In this document: positions 22,624 to 35,746 of the stretch, in pieces | Layout of the letters: each line of letters opens with the position of its first letter | Numbering within the stretch: position 1 is the stretch's first letter | Source: Sternotherus odoratus | Taxonomy: Eukaryota; Chordata; Testudines; Kinosternidae | DNA: 64,000 nt | Assembly: GCA_032164245.1 (NCBI GenBank) | Contig: JAVMKO010000003.1 | Location: 85,666,390 to 85,730,389 of the forward strand | Direction: 5' to 3' | Notes under the pieces: model-generated | Databases searched by the model: none | What the model was told of the DNA's origin: nothing | What the model saw: only the letters and a program-made list of their open reading frames with translations | Translations under genes and position numbers: made by a program

Positions 22624-23455
22624 CACAGAATCATATCAGGGTTGGAAGGGACCTCAGGAGGTCATCCAGTCCAATCCCCTGCTCAAAGCAGGACCAATCC
22701 CCATCCCCCAATCAAAGCAGAACTAAGTCATCCCAGCCAGAGCTTTGTCAAGCCTGACCTTAAAAACCTCTAAGGATGGAGATTCCACCACTTCCCTAGG
22801 TAACCCATTCCAGTGCTTCACCATCCTGCTAGTGGAAAAGGTTTTCCTAATATCCAACCTAAATCTACCCCATTGCAACGTGAGAACATTCCTCCTTGTT
22901 CTGTCATCTGGTACCACTGAGAACAATCTAGATCCATTTTCCTTGGACCCCCTTTTCAGATAGTTGAAAGCCGTTATCAAATTCCCCTCCCCCTTCTTTT
23001 CTTCTGCAAACTAAACAATCCCAGTTCCCTCACCGTTTCTTCATAAGTCACCTGCTCCAGACCCCAGTCATTTTTGTTGTCCTCTGCTGCACTCTTTCCA
23101 ATTTATCCACAGCCTTCTTGTAGTGTGGGGTCCAAAACTGGACATGGTACTCCAGATGAGGCCTTGCCAATACCAAATAGGAGGGGATGATCATATCCCT
23201 TGATCTGCTGGCAATGCCCTTACTTATACAACCCAAAATGCCATTAGCCTTCTGGGCAACAAGGGCACACTGTTGACTTATATCCAGATTCTCATCCACT
23301 GCAACCCCTTTTCAGGTCCTTTTCTGCAGAATACTGCCTAGCCATTCGGTCCCTAGTCTGTAGCAGTGCATGAGATTCTTCCGTCCTAAGTGCAGGACTC
23401 TGCACTTGTCCTTGTTGAACCTCATCAGATTTCACCCCTGGATATGTTGTGCAAA
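22624..23455 (-). mobile_element. CR1 LINE with C-terminal ORF2 remnant
   Basis: It starts on the plus strand with the CR1 3' signature (AGAATCATATCAGGGTTGGA) and extends to about 23455. The minus-strand protein remnants are the last part of ORF2: SRLFSVVPDDRTRRNVLTL with FRLDIRKTFSTSRMVKHWN (22723-22980), and an upstream block with QKANGILGCISKGIASRSRD and RPHLEYHVQFW (23048-23299). At least one frameshift separates them. The copy looks less decayed than its neighbours, which suggests a younger insertion. Confidence 0.8.
22723..23299 (-). pseudogene. CR1 ORF2 C-terminal region, frameshifted
   Basis: The two blocks (23048-23299, then 22723-22980) are consecutive in the ORF2 protein downstream of the reverse-transcriptase catalytic motif. 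They include the RPHLEY..QFW and NGLPREVVESPSLEVFKVRLD motifs near the C-terminus of CR1 proteins. The catalytic domain and endonuclease are missing because of 5' truncation. No function is expected. Confidence 0.75.
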
Positions 23456-23789
23456 AAGAACCTGCAAATGTTAGGTCCTCGCATCCAGGCTGCATCTACA
23501 GAGGGGATGAGTCAAAGGTTGCATGCTTGAGAGCCAGGCAGGATGACTGAGATGTCAGTGTTATTTTGGGGGGAGAGAAGAAGATTAAAAGCTCTTTGAG
23601 CCATGTGTAGCTTGGGCTGGTGGCTTGACATCTCTGAGCAAATGTCAGACAGACAGACCAAGATTTTAATTTGGGCAGGAAAAGAGAAGTCTGGAGGAGA
23701 GAGAGAGAGATCTTTGAATTATTAGAATAGAAATGGTAGTTTAATTTGTATTTGCAGATGAGATTATTCAGAGATAAGGTATTAGAAGG
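23456..23789. other. unassigned sequence
   Basis: A short purine-rich, gene-free stretch with a GA-rich run near 23697. Nothing is recognised. Confidence 0.35.
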
Positions 23790-24170
23790 TAGAGCTGGTC
23801 AGAAATTTCCAACTGAATTATTTTTCTGTCAGAAAATGCCAATTTGTCAAAAGCAAAAAGTTTTGCAGAAATGTGTCAATTGTGACAATTTTTTTTAAAA
23901 AAATGGATCATTCAGTTAAGGATGAATATTCCATTTTGACTTTTTTTCAAAATGATTTTCCATTTCCAAATATTTAGATTTTTTTTAAAACTGGAACCAA
24001 AGATTTTGATTTAAATGTTTCAGTAAAATCCATCTTAAGTGATTCTCCACCCCCTGTCCCCCGAATTTTGTTTGAGGAAATTTGGAAACTTTGTCTTCAT
24101 TCCATTTCAAAATGGAAATAATTCAAAATTATAGAATTTCCAAGAAATGGAAAATTTAATTCCTGCCCAT
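23790..24170. repeat. AT-rich DNA repeat, second copy of the TAGAGCTGG family
   Basis: The left end TAGAGCTGGTCAGAAATTTC and right end TTCCTGCCCATCTTTA are imperfect inverses. The interior is full of AAATTT, CAAAATGGAAAT and TTTTC motifs, as at 6815-7175. A similar fragment may lie at 44890-44960. No coding capacity. Confidence 0.45.
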
Positions 24171-27100
24171 CTTTAGCACAAGGAAAAAAGAAGGGGAAGA
24201 AGGACAATGCTCTGTGGAGCTTTGCAGAAAGTTGGAAAGGGTAGACAAGGAGGAGTCTCTGAAGGACATGCTCAAGAGTGATTAATGAGATAGGAGAATT
24301 AGGAGAGGGCAATTATGGAAGACAAGGGAGGAAAAGATTACAAAAAGAGTATAGTCAAAGATATTAAAAGTGTCTGACAGGTCAAGGAGGAATAAGATGG
24401 AGAATCGCTTTTGAGCTTTAGCTAGGAAGGAATCCTTGCAGGCTTTGGTGAGTGTTGTTTCATGGAATGTAAGGGGGGTAAACACAGATCGGAGAGAGTC
24501 TAGAATGGAATTGGAGGAGAGAGATTTTAGACTGCTTCTCAATGATCTTAGAGGTAAGTGGGAGATGGGGCTATCGGAGGGGAAAGTGGGGTCGAGTGGG
24601 TTTTTTAAAGCTGAGAGAGACTAAAGCATGCTTGTATTGTGAACAGAAGAGACAGACTGAGAGGTTAAGAGTAAGGGGAATGAGAGTGTTTGCAAGAAGG
24701 ATAGAGAGATAGGATGGGGTTGCTGGGGCAAGTGGAGGAGCTAGGGAAGGAGAGCAGATGATAAACTTCTGCATCTGCAGTGTGGCAAAGGAGAAAGGGA
24801 AGGTGAGCTGAGAAGAGAGGAAAGGCTACATGGCATTTTTTCAGTTTCTTCCGGAAGAAATCAACAAAATCCTGTGTGGAGAGAGAGAGGGAGAAGGGAA
24901 AGCAAAGGGAGCACACAGAGACATTGACTCTAATAATTTCTTCTACTAAAGCCACTTTATGCCTTTTCACAAAAGCGAGGTAATGGCCCCTAAGAAATAT
25001 TTCCCCAAGTATGGGGTTTCTTGGTTGGTGGACTGCTGATACAAGGAATCTATACAAAAATTATCCAGAATTCGGGAAGGGAGGGGACATGGCCACAGTG
25101 CGCTGTGTTCTGACTGTTCTTTGCTACTCATGTCTCTTACAGGAATAATAGCCTAGCTTACACTGGGACCTGCCTGGCTGCCCCTAAAAAGTGTAGCGCA
25201 AAGATGGGGGTTTAAGCCACCTCCCCTCCTGCCCCTCCCCCCATACCTTTCTTGTTCCTGTGCTACGTGAGAATAGAATAACACAAAATTGAGCTAATAC
25301 GTGGTTTTCTAAACATCTTATTTTCTTGCCCTGGTGGATTTTTCCTTGCCTTGACCTTCATATTATTTTATCATCTTTTTTGGTGCTTTAATCATTTTTA
25401 TAAAATTATGTGACAAGGATGAGGGAAGAATCTGTTATGGAGTAAAAAACCCATCTTTTGTTACATGCTCAGCAAAATACAGCAGTCTCTGTTTTGTGTT
25501 CACAAGAAATGTGTGAACTCCACCTAACTACATAACCAAACTCTTATGAGCAACTTCTGTCTCTGAAATAATTGTACGAGTTTCACATGATATAATAATA
25601 GAAAAAGCTTTTGTGTGTGAACAAGTTGAGTGTGCTCACAGGGAGAAGAGCAATACTATGCCTTTAATAGCTTTATCCATTTAGCTTTATAGCTTGCCAT
25701 TGGGTACAGATGTTTTATGACTTGTAACCGTTTAATATGTCCTAGTGGAATACCGTCTAAGTTTTCTTCATCAAGGCAGTTGCTCCAGGTAACTGGAATG
25801 TCAGATTTAAATGAAGCACAATGTGAGAATGGGATTGTCAAATTTTAAATGCACCACATTGGTGCTATGTCAAGTTTCAAGCAATGGGTGAAATTTCCCT
25901 TGCCCATCTCGGAATCGTTTCTCCTCTTCTTCCCTATAAGCATAACCTAATGGGATGAAAGATTTAAAATAATCACATACTGTGCGGTGAGTATTGTACA
26001 TCATGCAGCAACACTTAACTGAATACCAAATTAGTAGCATCTAAAAGAAAGAAAAGCGTTCACTCAGATTAAAAATAAAACAAAAATAATGTTGTGAATG
26101 ATAAAACACAATTCCATTTTCAAGAGATGAACTGGGCTCTGCTTGGCACATTGCCAAAAGGCTGAGCTGCAAACCAATGCCTGGCTCCTCCTATTCCTCC
26201 GGGACCACGAGATAGCCCTCTGCCTCCTCCCCACTTTTCCTCCAAATGCTGCTTCCCCCTTACTCTTCCAAACACACGTACACTTTTTTTCCTCTGCTCA
26301 TCTCCAGCTCTGGATTAGCCCTGGCAAAACAGTTGAATCCTAAGGAATGTGTTTGTTGTGAAGCAAGCCCTGAGTAGTCAGGTGATCTCATGCTGGCAAT
26401 CCCCAGGGTTCTCAAGTACCTTCTTTTATTTTTTTCCCCCTTTTGCAGAAATTTACTGGAGCAATAAATCTAGTGCAATCATGGAGAAAAATTAAGGCAG
26501 GGGATCTCTGGAGACAGGGAGAGAAAAGGAGTACAAACAGTGCAAAAGCAGGCACATAGCAGTTGTGCTATTTTTGCCTGGCTATTGTCTTTCTGGCATG
26601 TTTTTCAGTAATGTTTATCCACGGTAGGAGGGGAAGGGAGGAAAAAGCCGTTTTGACCCAGGAATCAGTGCCATGTAGTACTGCATAGTTGTAAAGTCTA
26701 GATTGCTCAACATCTGGATAGTGAGTGTTAAGTAGGTTATCTGATACCAAAAGAGTCACAAAGGTGGCACAGTAAATGATATCTTCTCCTGAGGCTAACA
26801 ACAAGGTAAAGATAATCACAGTGCCAAAAAGAGACAATGCATGTCACACTGAGGCAGAAAGAATACAAATCTCTAAGACCTCGGAGTGTCTCAGAGAAGA
26901 GACCTTCAGCTCTTTTTGACAGATTTTGTATGCTTTCCTGTTATTAACCCAACAAAAGGTTGCACACAATTATTACCGATGTGGCAACCTCCTACAATTT
27001 GTGTTTGTTCTAGAAGTAGTGCAAAAAAAGCCCCACTTTTGTTTTTACACATTTAATCTACATTGGGTTGCAAAAAGGGTTTCAGATTGAAACATGAGCT

Positions 27101-27638
27101 GGTGAACAGACATGGACATGAAAAGAAATTAAGTTATTTTATGTTCTAAAAAGATTTTTTTGGAGGGACTGTGGTGGAGTATTGCATTATAAATACAGCT
27201 GAGAAAATAATTAATAACTTGTTCCAATAATTTTGCCTTGGTTTCTGAGGGTGGAATATCGGTGAACAGTCTAATATCATTACTATTATTTAAATTATTT
27301 TATTTTTCATACTATGATTAACACCAAAAACCTGAAGCAGAATCATGTCCCCATCATGCTAGGGGCAGAACACCCAATTGCAGATATATTTGCTTGAAAT
27401 TATTCAACAATATTGTTTATTAAACTCTGGTTTCTTAAATGCGTGCTTTTGCACTGTGGTGTAATTGGTCACATATTGTAAATCCCAAAGCATTGTCTCA
27501 GTTTCTAGTGCTATGGGTGTGACTGCAACAGGCAAGAAAATTCAAAATGTGCTTTAAATGTGGAAGATTAAATTGTTGCTGTCTGTGAGCATGTCATGAA
27601 TATTAACAAAGTGAAAGTGAACAAAGAGGGGTGGGATG
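24171..27638. other. unique sequence, no gene recognised
   Basis: A purine-rich block occupies about 24180-24930 and AT-rich DNA follows. Open frames here have no recognisable domain, and no splice-like exon with protein homology was identified. Confidence 0.4.
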
Positions 27639-28153
27639 AATGTGGCCGGTTTTTGTTGAAAAAAGTTCGCCAAAAGTCTTTTTGCCCTATCCTCATGGGC
27701 GGCACATGACTCCCACATTTGTGGAGGTTGGGCTGGAGTGCCAGAAGCTCCCTAGATGTAAGTGGGGGGCACTGGGGACTGGCCCATTGCTCTGCCCTGA
27801 GCTATGGCCCAGCTTGGCCTCCTCCCCACGAGGCCCCACCCATGCTCCACCCCCCACTCCATCCCAGGCCCCGCTCCTGCTTGGCCCCTTCCCCCGAGTA
27901 GGGTTGCCAACTTTCTAATCGCACAAAACCAAGCACGCCTGCTCCATCCCCCCTCCCTCCATCACTCGCTGGATGTGGCTGGGGATGAGGTGTTGGAGTG
28001 GAGAAGGGGGCTCTGGGATGGGTCAGGGATTTGGGGTGCAGGGTGTGTGTGAAGGCTCTGGCTGGGGATGTGAGCTTTGGGGTGGGGCCAGGGATGAGGA
28101 GTCTGGGGTGCAGGGGAGGGGCTTAGGGCTGGGGCAAGGAGTTGGAGTGTGGG

Positions 28154-29702
28154 TGTGAGGTTCCACTGGTGTCATCTGGACCGGTGATCTGCTAGGTCAC
28201 TTCAATTCTTGACACTGGGAGCCAGCCTTACCCTGCTCTGCTGTGAGTACCCCCACTCCTGTGCTGTTCACGCACAGCCTCTGGCATGTAAGCTGATTGG
28301 GCAGTGCAGCTGAATGACACTAGCCCAGGGTTTCTCAAACTGGGGGTTGTGACCCCCCGGGGGGTCGCCGAGTGCTCCCCGTGGGGTCGCGAGCTCCTGC
28401 CGCTGCAACTCGCGGTGACTATGGCTGGGGCGCAGCCAGCAGCCCGCCCGCAGCGGGCGGGCTGCCAGCTGCTTCCCGGCCCCCAGTCCCTGCAGCGGGT
28501 GGGCTCCCGGCTGTGCAGCGCCCCCAGTAATCCCAATGGGTGGGCTGGCGCACACCTGGCAGTCCGCCCGCGGCGGAGACGGGGGGGGGGGGGGCGGCGC
28601 GCTCCCAGCAGCCCGCTGGCAGCGGCGGGGACCGGGGGCCGGGCGGACCCGGCAGCCGGCCCCCAGCCACGGGGACTAGGGTCGGGGTGCAGCTGGCAGC
28701 CCGGCGGGCACAGGGGTACGCGGGGGGGGGGGGGGACCTTGGGCGCAGGGGGGTCGGCGCTTTTTTTTTAAAAAAAAATTCTGCGGCTTTTCCGAGGAGG
28801 GTTGCGAGGGGCCGCCGGAGCACAAAAAGGGGTCGCGGTCTCAACAAGTTTGAGAACCACTGCACTAGCCAATATCTCTGGTCCGAGATACAACCCTAGG
28901 AACCTTCATCTTGCAATGTCCCATTATGCCCACTGGATGATGCATGCTTATCTGAGTTCTTCAATTTAACACAAATTAATATGTTATCCCAAGGGGAATC
29001 TGACACACTTCGAACCAAACGCACTGATTCAGGAAGAATAAACAAACAAATGTATTAACCACAAAGATAGATTTTAAGTGATTATAAGTCAAAGCACAAC
29101 AAATCAGATTTGGTCAAATGAAATAAAAGCAAAACGCATTCTAAGCTGATCCTAACACTTTCAGTGCCCTTACAAACTTAGATGCTTCTCACCACATGCT
29201 GGCTGGTTGCCCTTCAGCTAGACTCTCCCCTTTTGATCAGTGCTTGAGTTGCTTGGTGGTGATGTCCGTAGATGGAGGAGGAAGAGCATGGCAAACATCC
29301 CTTTTATCATGTTCTTTCTTCCCTCTTGGCTTTGACCCCCCTGTTCAGAGTCAGGTGAGCATTACCTCATCGTAGTCCCAAACTGACCAAGAGAAGGGGG
29401 GGTGACTCACTCAAGAGTCCAACACATTCTTAGTTGTTGCCTAGGCCAGTGTCCTTTGTTCCTGTGAGGCTGGGCTGGGTTTGTCCCATACATGCCCTGA
29501 TGAGATGTGAACTGCCCCTCTGCTCTCGGAGAGTTTTTGCCTGGTCTTGCTTTAAGCCATGAGGACACAGCCTTATAACTTATAATATATGTGAAATTAC
29601 AACCTAGAGCATCAATGTTCAGTGCATCATGAGCCTTCCAAAGAAACCCAACACGACAAACTTTGCATTGGATACCATGCAATCATATTATAAGGATGAA
29701 CA
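28154..29702 (-). mobile_element. solo LTR containing a hAT MITE
   Basis: On the plus strand it begins TGTGAGGTTCCACTGG and ends AAGGATGAACA, with TGGG on both sides (28150-28153 and 29703-29706) as a 4-bp target duplication. In minus orientation a TATA-like GATAAAAGGG (near 29300-29310) precedes a degraded poly-A region near 29045. The TTTTAAGTGATTATAAGTCA block is familiar from turtle LTRs. Removing the MITE leaves about 1.0 kb. There are no internal retroviral genes. Confidence 0.6.
28326..28862. mobile_element. hAT MITE with 8-bp target duplication
   Basis: The ends CAGGGTTTCTCAAACT and (right end, reverse complement) CAGTGGTTCTCAAACTTG are hAT-type inverted repeats, flanked by CACTAGCC at 28318-28325 and 28863-28870. 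The interior is extremely GC-rich, with poly-G tracts near 28579 and 28725. It produces long overlapping open frames on both strands that are not genes. It is inserted in the LTR, so it is the youngest layer of this nest. Confidence 0.92.
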
Positions 29703-30623
29703 TGGGGGTGCAGGGTGAGGTACAGGACATCACAGCGGGGGTGCAAGCTCTGGGAGGGAGTTTGAGTGTGGGAGGGGACTCCAGGCTGGCGCAGAGGGTT
29801 CAGGTATGGGGTCCTGGAAGCACTTACCACAGCTCCCAGGAAGCAGCCACCAGGTCCTTTTGGCCCCTAGGCACAAGGGCTCCATGGCCAATGGGACCTT
29901 TGGAGCTGGCACTTAGGGTGGAGGGCAGTGTGTGGAGCCTCCCTGTCTGCCCAAACTGCAGGGACCTGGTGGCCGTTTCCAGGAGCTGTGTGGGGGCAGT
30001 GCAGACACGCAGGGCCCCTACCTTAGTCCCTGGACCCTGCTGTGCCGCTGACTGGACTTTTAATAGTCAGATGAAGTTAATGGCAGTCATGAGCAACTTA
30101 TAAATGAGAATGGATAGGGGGTGGTGCTAATTATTCTCCTTGAAAGTCTAGGTTGACTTAGAATTAAAGTTGTACAAATATATTTTCTTTCAACACAAAC
30201 ACACACACAATGACCAGTTAAAACAACATTGCCATCTAGGCCAAACAAAATTCTCGTCTTTACAATTGAAAAACCATTATCACCAAACGCTCTGACTACT
30301 TAGCTCCATAACAAATTCCCTTTCAGGTGCAACATATACAGCCAAGTACAATGCACTTGTCCAATTCATCACAGTCACACTCAAATGAGCAATCTAAATT
30401 CCAACCAGAGCTAGATCAAGACATGCTGCCTAGAGACATACCTGTCGCTGTATAGTCTGTTAAAGTCTATAGTATTTTATTTGTACATGGAAAAAGTATG
30501 AGTTGTATGTTTGGCTGTGATTACGTGGAACTGGAGCCGACAAAAGACGAGAATTTTACCTTGGATGTCTGAGGGCCCAATTCTGCATTGAGAACCATAT
30601 GGTCAGTCCTCTGCATATGTGAA

Positions 30624-30806
30624 AAGAATGAGGAGTACTTGTGGCACCTTAGAGACTAACACATTTATTTGGGCATAAGCTTTCGTGGGATAAAACCCAC
30701 TTAATCAGATGCATAGAGTGGAAGATATAGTAGGAAGATGTGTATGTGTATACACACACATGCGTGCACACACACACACATTCACAGAACATGAAAAGAT
30801 GGGGGT
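30624..30806 (-). mobile_element. Penelope-like element terminal (pLTR) fragment
   Basis: The segment AGTACTTGTGGCACCTTAGA through CATAAGCTTTCGTGGG is the terminal region of a turtle Penelope-like element, here in minus orientation, related to the sequence downstream of the PLE ORF at 36769-36894. It is flanked by a 12-bp direct repeat, TGCATATGTGAA, at 30612-30623 and 30807-30818. On the minus strand a hammerhead-like core is present, but it is mutated to CTGATTA. A CA/TG microsatellite occupies the distal part. Confidence 0.75.
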
Positions 30807-30818
30807 TGCATATGTGAA

Positions 30819-33800
30819 GGCCTATTGAAGTCAATGAGGCGCTGCATGGGCCCAGGGGTCTGCCCACATTGTTCTAATATAAGATTGGGACCTAATTTCA
30901 TTATATTGTAAAGTGCTTTGATACCTGGCATATGCAAGTTATGGAATGAAGCACATTCTAACCTTCAGGAAAATAACTTCCAAGATCCAAGCAGGTTTCA
31001 GTGTGCACAGAGTAAAGTCACACTAGGTCAAAAAAACAAAAACAAAAAAACAAAACAAAACAAAAAAACCCAACCAACCCCAAGATACAGCTGTAAAACT
31101 TGAATCTTTTCTCACTCTCAGGATAATAAATCAGTATCGGGTTTGCAATGTGCTGAGAGGTTCTGTGTGCCTGAATGTCACATTTGCTTCAATAACAAGT
31201 GAAAGATACTTGGGACCTTGCCTAATTGGTTCCATCACACATAATTAAAATATCTGTTTTATCAAGAGCCTTAGATTATTAAAACTCAAATAATTCCTAA
31301 AAAAGCCCACACCCCACAACCAAGAGTCATTTTCAATACTTTCTCTTTTGTTTACTTTTTGAATTTAACTCCACTTGAATGGCCAAAATTGGCTGGCTGG
31401 CTGGTGTTTACATTCCATTTCTAATCACAAGGGGAAAAAACAGATATCATTGACTAATAATTTATTAAATCTATTCCACTCCTGCTGGCTTTTGTAAAAA
31501 ACAAAACAAAACAACTACTACTTTTAAAACAACAACAAAAAACCAAAAATCTATCTCTGGGACTAATCTAATTTGAAAGTGTACTTTTAATTGCCCTTGA
31601 ATGCTTTAGCCCAACAGCATTAAAAAAGAAAGAAAATAAGACAGTTTCTAAAGTTGTTTTCTTTTTTCCTTACTCCCCTATCCTTATCCTGCTTGGTTCA
31701 GTCTGTCTTAGGCTCCACAGATCCTGTGGGAGGGAGTATTTACCGAATTCCTTCCTGCCTTGGTAAACATAGGTTACACATTCTAAAACAGGCTAGTGTT
31801 ACATTTATTTGGCCCCTTCTGAATCCCGAAATAAAAAAAATGGAAAAGTGAAAAATTTACATTTGCATTTTGTTGAGTAGCTACAACCACTATTACTGAG
31901 AGGAAAGGGGATGCTGCTGAGGATTTTGTACTAAAATAAATTGACTTGAATTTCCTATCCTCCTCATTCCCAGCTTCTATCCATTGCCTGCAGGCCTTTT
32001 AAACCTGTATACACACTTACAGAAGGACATGTATTCCAATGTGCTTAGAACTCTTTCATCAGCACTGTCTGGGTACTTAACAGCAGGTGGGCTATGACTG
32101 AGAAATTTTACTACAGATGTGGGAGTGGTTTGGTTTCACATTCTTGATGGCATTCTCTTTCAATAGGGTGCAGTCTGAAGTCTCACATTTGGTGGAGCAT
32201 GACTTGTTTTGTTGCTGCTTTTTGTTTGTTTGTCTTATACCACCTCCTTTCCCTGCCAAATGAATTGTGTTCCACATGGAGGATTAGGATCTATAATAAT
32301 AATACCCTCATCCTTAAATGGATATTAGATCTATAGTATTGGTAATGGAGATTACTTATGACTAGAAAAATACTTTATTTCTATGGACACTTGAGTCCCT
32401 ATGATCAAGAAACTTGCAGTGACTTACAGCTGCTTAGGAGCTGGGATTGCTAAACAACATTAAACTCCACACAGTCCATGATTAGAGCTGCGCAAAGCAG
32501 ATCCTACATAGTGACTTCAGACTCTTTCTCTGCTCTCAGAAATAATATTTCTTCAGATCCATTAATTATTAAATTTACTGCCAATTTTTATATTTTTTTT
32601 TACTTCTGTTGCAAACAGTTTACTGCAAATATTTGATATTTAACATTCAAGGCTGGTTGTGATTAATTTCAGAAGTGACATTGTCTCTGTTCTCTGAGTG
32701 TAATTCCCACCAACAGGAGGAGGGTTATAAGAATCCACTGAGGGTTTGCTTTTTCTTTGGGAAAGGTAGCAGATAAAGATTAGGGTATTTCCACACAATT
32801 AAAATCTGTGTTGATCAGGTCTTGCCCAAGGCATCATTTCTATAAAAAGCAGGTTACTTTAAGATTTTATTGGCTGGATGCTGTGTCAACCATGAATTCC
32901 TCATGCTCACAAAATAATCACGAGTGCGTGCATGGTTCTAAATGATTCTCAACTCTGTGCCAGAGCTTTGCTGAATGGTTTGAGGAACACTTCCTTCTTG
33001 ATGTGTCAGGCAGTACCCAGATGTTTTACAACTCATGCACTTGTTGCCCTATTGATCCTGCCTTAATATTATTCACTGTTGAATTCAATGGGAGGTTTAT
33101 ATAAATGACTGAAAGACAAGGCCCGTAAAACCTCTGCCTACATTATGAGAGCACCACAAAGATCATGAGAGGAGCCAATTGAGCAGTAAAATGTTCATTA
33201 AAAACTCCCTCAAATCAAAAATGACTGAACATCTCAGATATTTAACCTATTTTGGTTTTGTGAGCCAATAAATAGCATTTTAAGTGCTTTTTCCCCCCTC
33301 AGTAAACAGAACAAGTGAATTTGTTCATCCAGTGGGCTTTCACAGAGTCTTTTAGTTCTATTTTAGATGATTTTGTCTCTTTTATTTATTTTAATCTTTA
33401 CTACATTTGGATTAAAACCAATGCACAACAGAGTCATCAGCCTCTGTATTTGTTTTATGTTATCATCAGTTCCAAGAGAACACCATCTCCTTTAGCCTTT
33501 GTGGTAAGTCTCTTTGAACTAATGTCCATTAAATCGGGGCTGGGTAACAAACAAGATTCTTGGCTTTGAGTTGCCTATGGAGATTGTTTCAAAATAAAAC
33601 TGGTACAAATGGTCTTTATTGTATGGCAATAGTAAATGAGGTACTGTAAAAACCTAGAGATTCTCTAGGTGACTGACAAAGCTATAGCACTGCAAAGATG
33701 CTATGCAGTAGATACATATGGGTCAGGTTAATTTTTTCCCCCCATTTAATGCCCTTAATACAACCTTCATTTTGTTCTCCTACCCAAAATGCCCTTATAG

Positions 33801-35746
33801 ACTATGGTATATCCAGTACCTGATCCTCCATTCTTTGTACACTACTGTTCACAGTGGCTTCATTGTGCAAGGAATGCAGTATTGGGCCCAGAATGTTTAT
33901 TTAGTAACTATTCCATTGGACAATAGTTTATGGAAATTGTTGACTGTTCTTTTTCCATATCAGCTGTTTTCTCACTTACCAAAATTACTGCTGAACTTCA
34001 GTAAAACCAATGCGTGAGCACACGTAAATGAGACGGGCTAGCAGTCTGGGCTCTGTATGTATTCATTGTGTTTTCGTTCTGGCAGATTCTTCTTACTCAA
34101 TGCAACTATAAAACACATTATGCTAAAACATTGTGTGTGTGTTTGCATATGTGTTTACGTGTGTGCGCACACACACAGAGCTCTTTAGAGAAGTATTCAT
34201 ATACTCCTCTAAAAAGCTGTCTCAGGGTATCACTGCATGAATGGTGTCATATCCCACAACCCTGCTGTACTGTGTAGGACAATAATGTTGTGGAAACCTT
34301 GTATCTGGGGGGAATGGTTTAAAAGCATCATACTGAGGCTGGGCATTCTGCCAGGGGGAAAGGACAGAAGTGAAGTGCTCCTAGAGGTTTTCTTTTTTTA
34401 GACAATGATTACTGAAGGGGAAAGAAGGCTAGTCATACTAGTTCAAAAAGAAAAGAATAAAGTATTTACTGTAGGCTATTGGCAAATCCTTAAATCTCAC
34501 TTTAAGCAATAATTCTTCATCGGTAAAATAAAGTGCATAAAATTGCAATGTTTGAAGAGGATTGTCGACTTCCCCCAGCCATTTCAAAACCGATTAAAAT
34601 TCATTCTATCTATATCTACCCATTCTCCCACATACATATACGTATTTATATATACATACAGCCCTATGTGGATGTACACACACAACACATTTGTCAAAAA
34701 TGTTCTGAAGATGTCAGGAAAAGGAAGCCACACAGAGTATGTCTTCAGGAATATGAGTGATCTATTTTTATTTTAACTCAGTATTCATAACCAATATACA
34801 GATCCCATTTGAAAGATAAAATAACAGAGTTATAGAAATGGCGAATTGTTGAAAATCATTTGCCTTGAACTCACTAGAGAGCTGTGCAACTTCTTACTGA
34901 ACTGAAATGGGGGATAGTTATACAAACCAGACTCAGTAACATGGGAGACAAATCTCATGGCTTGCTGGCAAGGTTGGGCTGGGATGGGTAACAGGAACAT
35001 TTCAATATTTATTTTTGTGTGGAGAAAGTGCTCCCTAAAATATTCAGCTCGTTGGAACCATAGTTTGTAATTGTATTAGCATTGTGGTCAAGAGCAACTG
35101 AGACTTGGCTTCTCCTGCATGTATAGCAAAACATAATTGTAAGGTTTGCACTCCAATTTCATAAAGAGATGTAGACAGTGTTTTTCAGGATTTTCACTAT
35201 TAAAGCTTCTGACTTTTAGAAATTAAATTGGGCACAGTGGAGGGTGGAATGGGGGATAAGGATGTTTTTGGCAAGTAAATGCTAAGCTGAAAAGCCAGAT
35301 TTGCCAGGCATTTCTCAGGGAAGTTTGCCCAATTACATGTCCCCAGTCAGCCCCATAGTGCTTCCTCAGTGTGAAATTGACTGGGAGTGGTATGAAATTG
35401 ACAGCTGTGGCTGATGAGCTAAGGGTAATGTGAAAAATATTCAAGTTTTTTGGTAGTAACTAATGTATGCTGGTGAATCTGTGGAGTGTGTGGTTTTTTG
35501 TCCCTGAGGAAGCTCTTTTCTTTTTGTAACAGGCTAAAATTGAAACCCTGATCACTGCGTTAGTAGTGGTTGGCAAATCTCAGAAGGAGGATTAATTTTG
35601 GGGAGAAGGGTTCAAAGTTCTGAAGCTGATCCAAAACCACAGAGAATACGCTGGTCTGGAAATCAGGCTAAAAGATTGTTCAAGATCAGGTTGTTTTGTG
35701 AGATTTTGATTTCTTTCTAATTTCAGCACATGCAGTGACTTTCCAA
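30819..35746. other. unique sequence, no gene recognised
   Basis: This is a long AT-rich stretch with A-rich low complexity at 31028-31070 and 31497-31545, and TA-rich sequence at about 34625-34665. No repeat family or exon is recognised. Short open frames lack domain-like features. Confidence 0.4.

Larger units (their letters stand above)
27899..30066. mobile_element. GC-rich turtle DNA element, split by an LTR
   Basis: The left part (27899-28153) starts GGGTTGCCAACTTTCTAATC and continues into repeated GGGGTGCAGG/GGGCTGGGG-type units. The right part (29703-30066) continues the same kind of sequence and ends with GCCGCTGACTGGACTTTTAA, which matches the other end region of this turtle family as I recognise it. 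The parts are separated by the LTR at 28154-29702. A related GC-rich segment lies just upstream (27640-27896). No transposase frame is seen. The right terminus is eroded. Confidence 0.5.

Noticed and set aside
24097..25057. Possible exons in minus-strand frames of 60-130 codons
   Set aside because: The translations are Ser/Phe/Leu-rich from a purine-rich strand, with no recognisable domain and no consistent splice context.
28304..28899. Several overlapping 95-155 codon frames on both strands
   Set aside because: They arise from the GC-rich interior of the hAT MITE (28326-28862), which has few stop codons. No protein motif is present.
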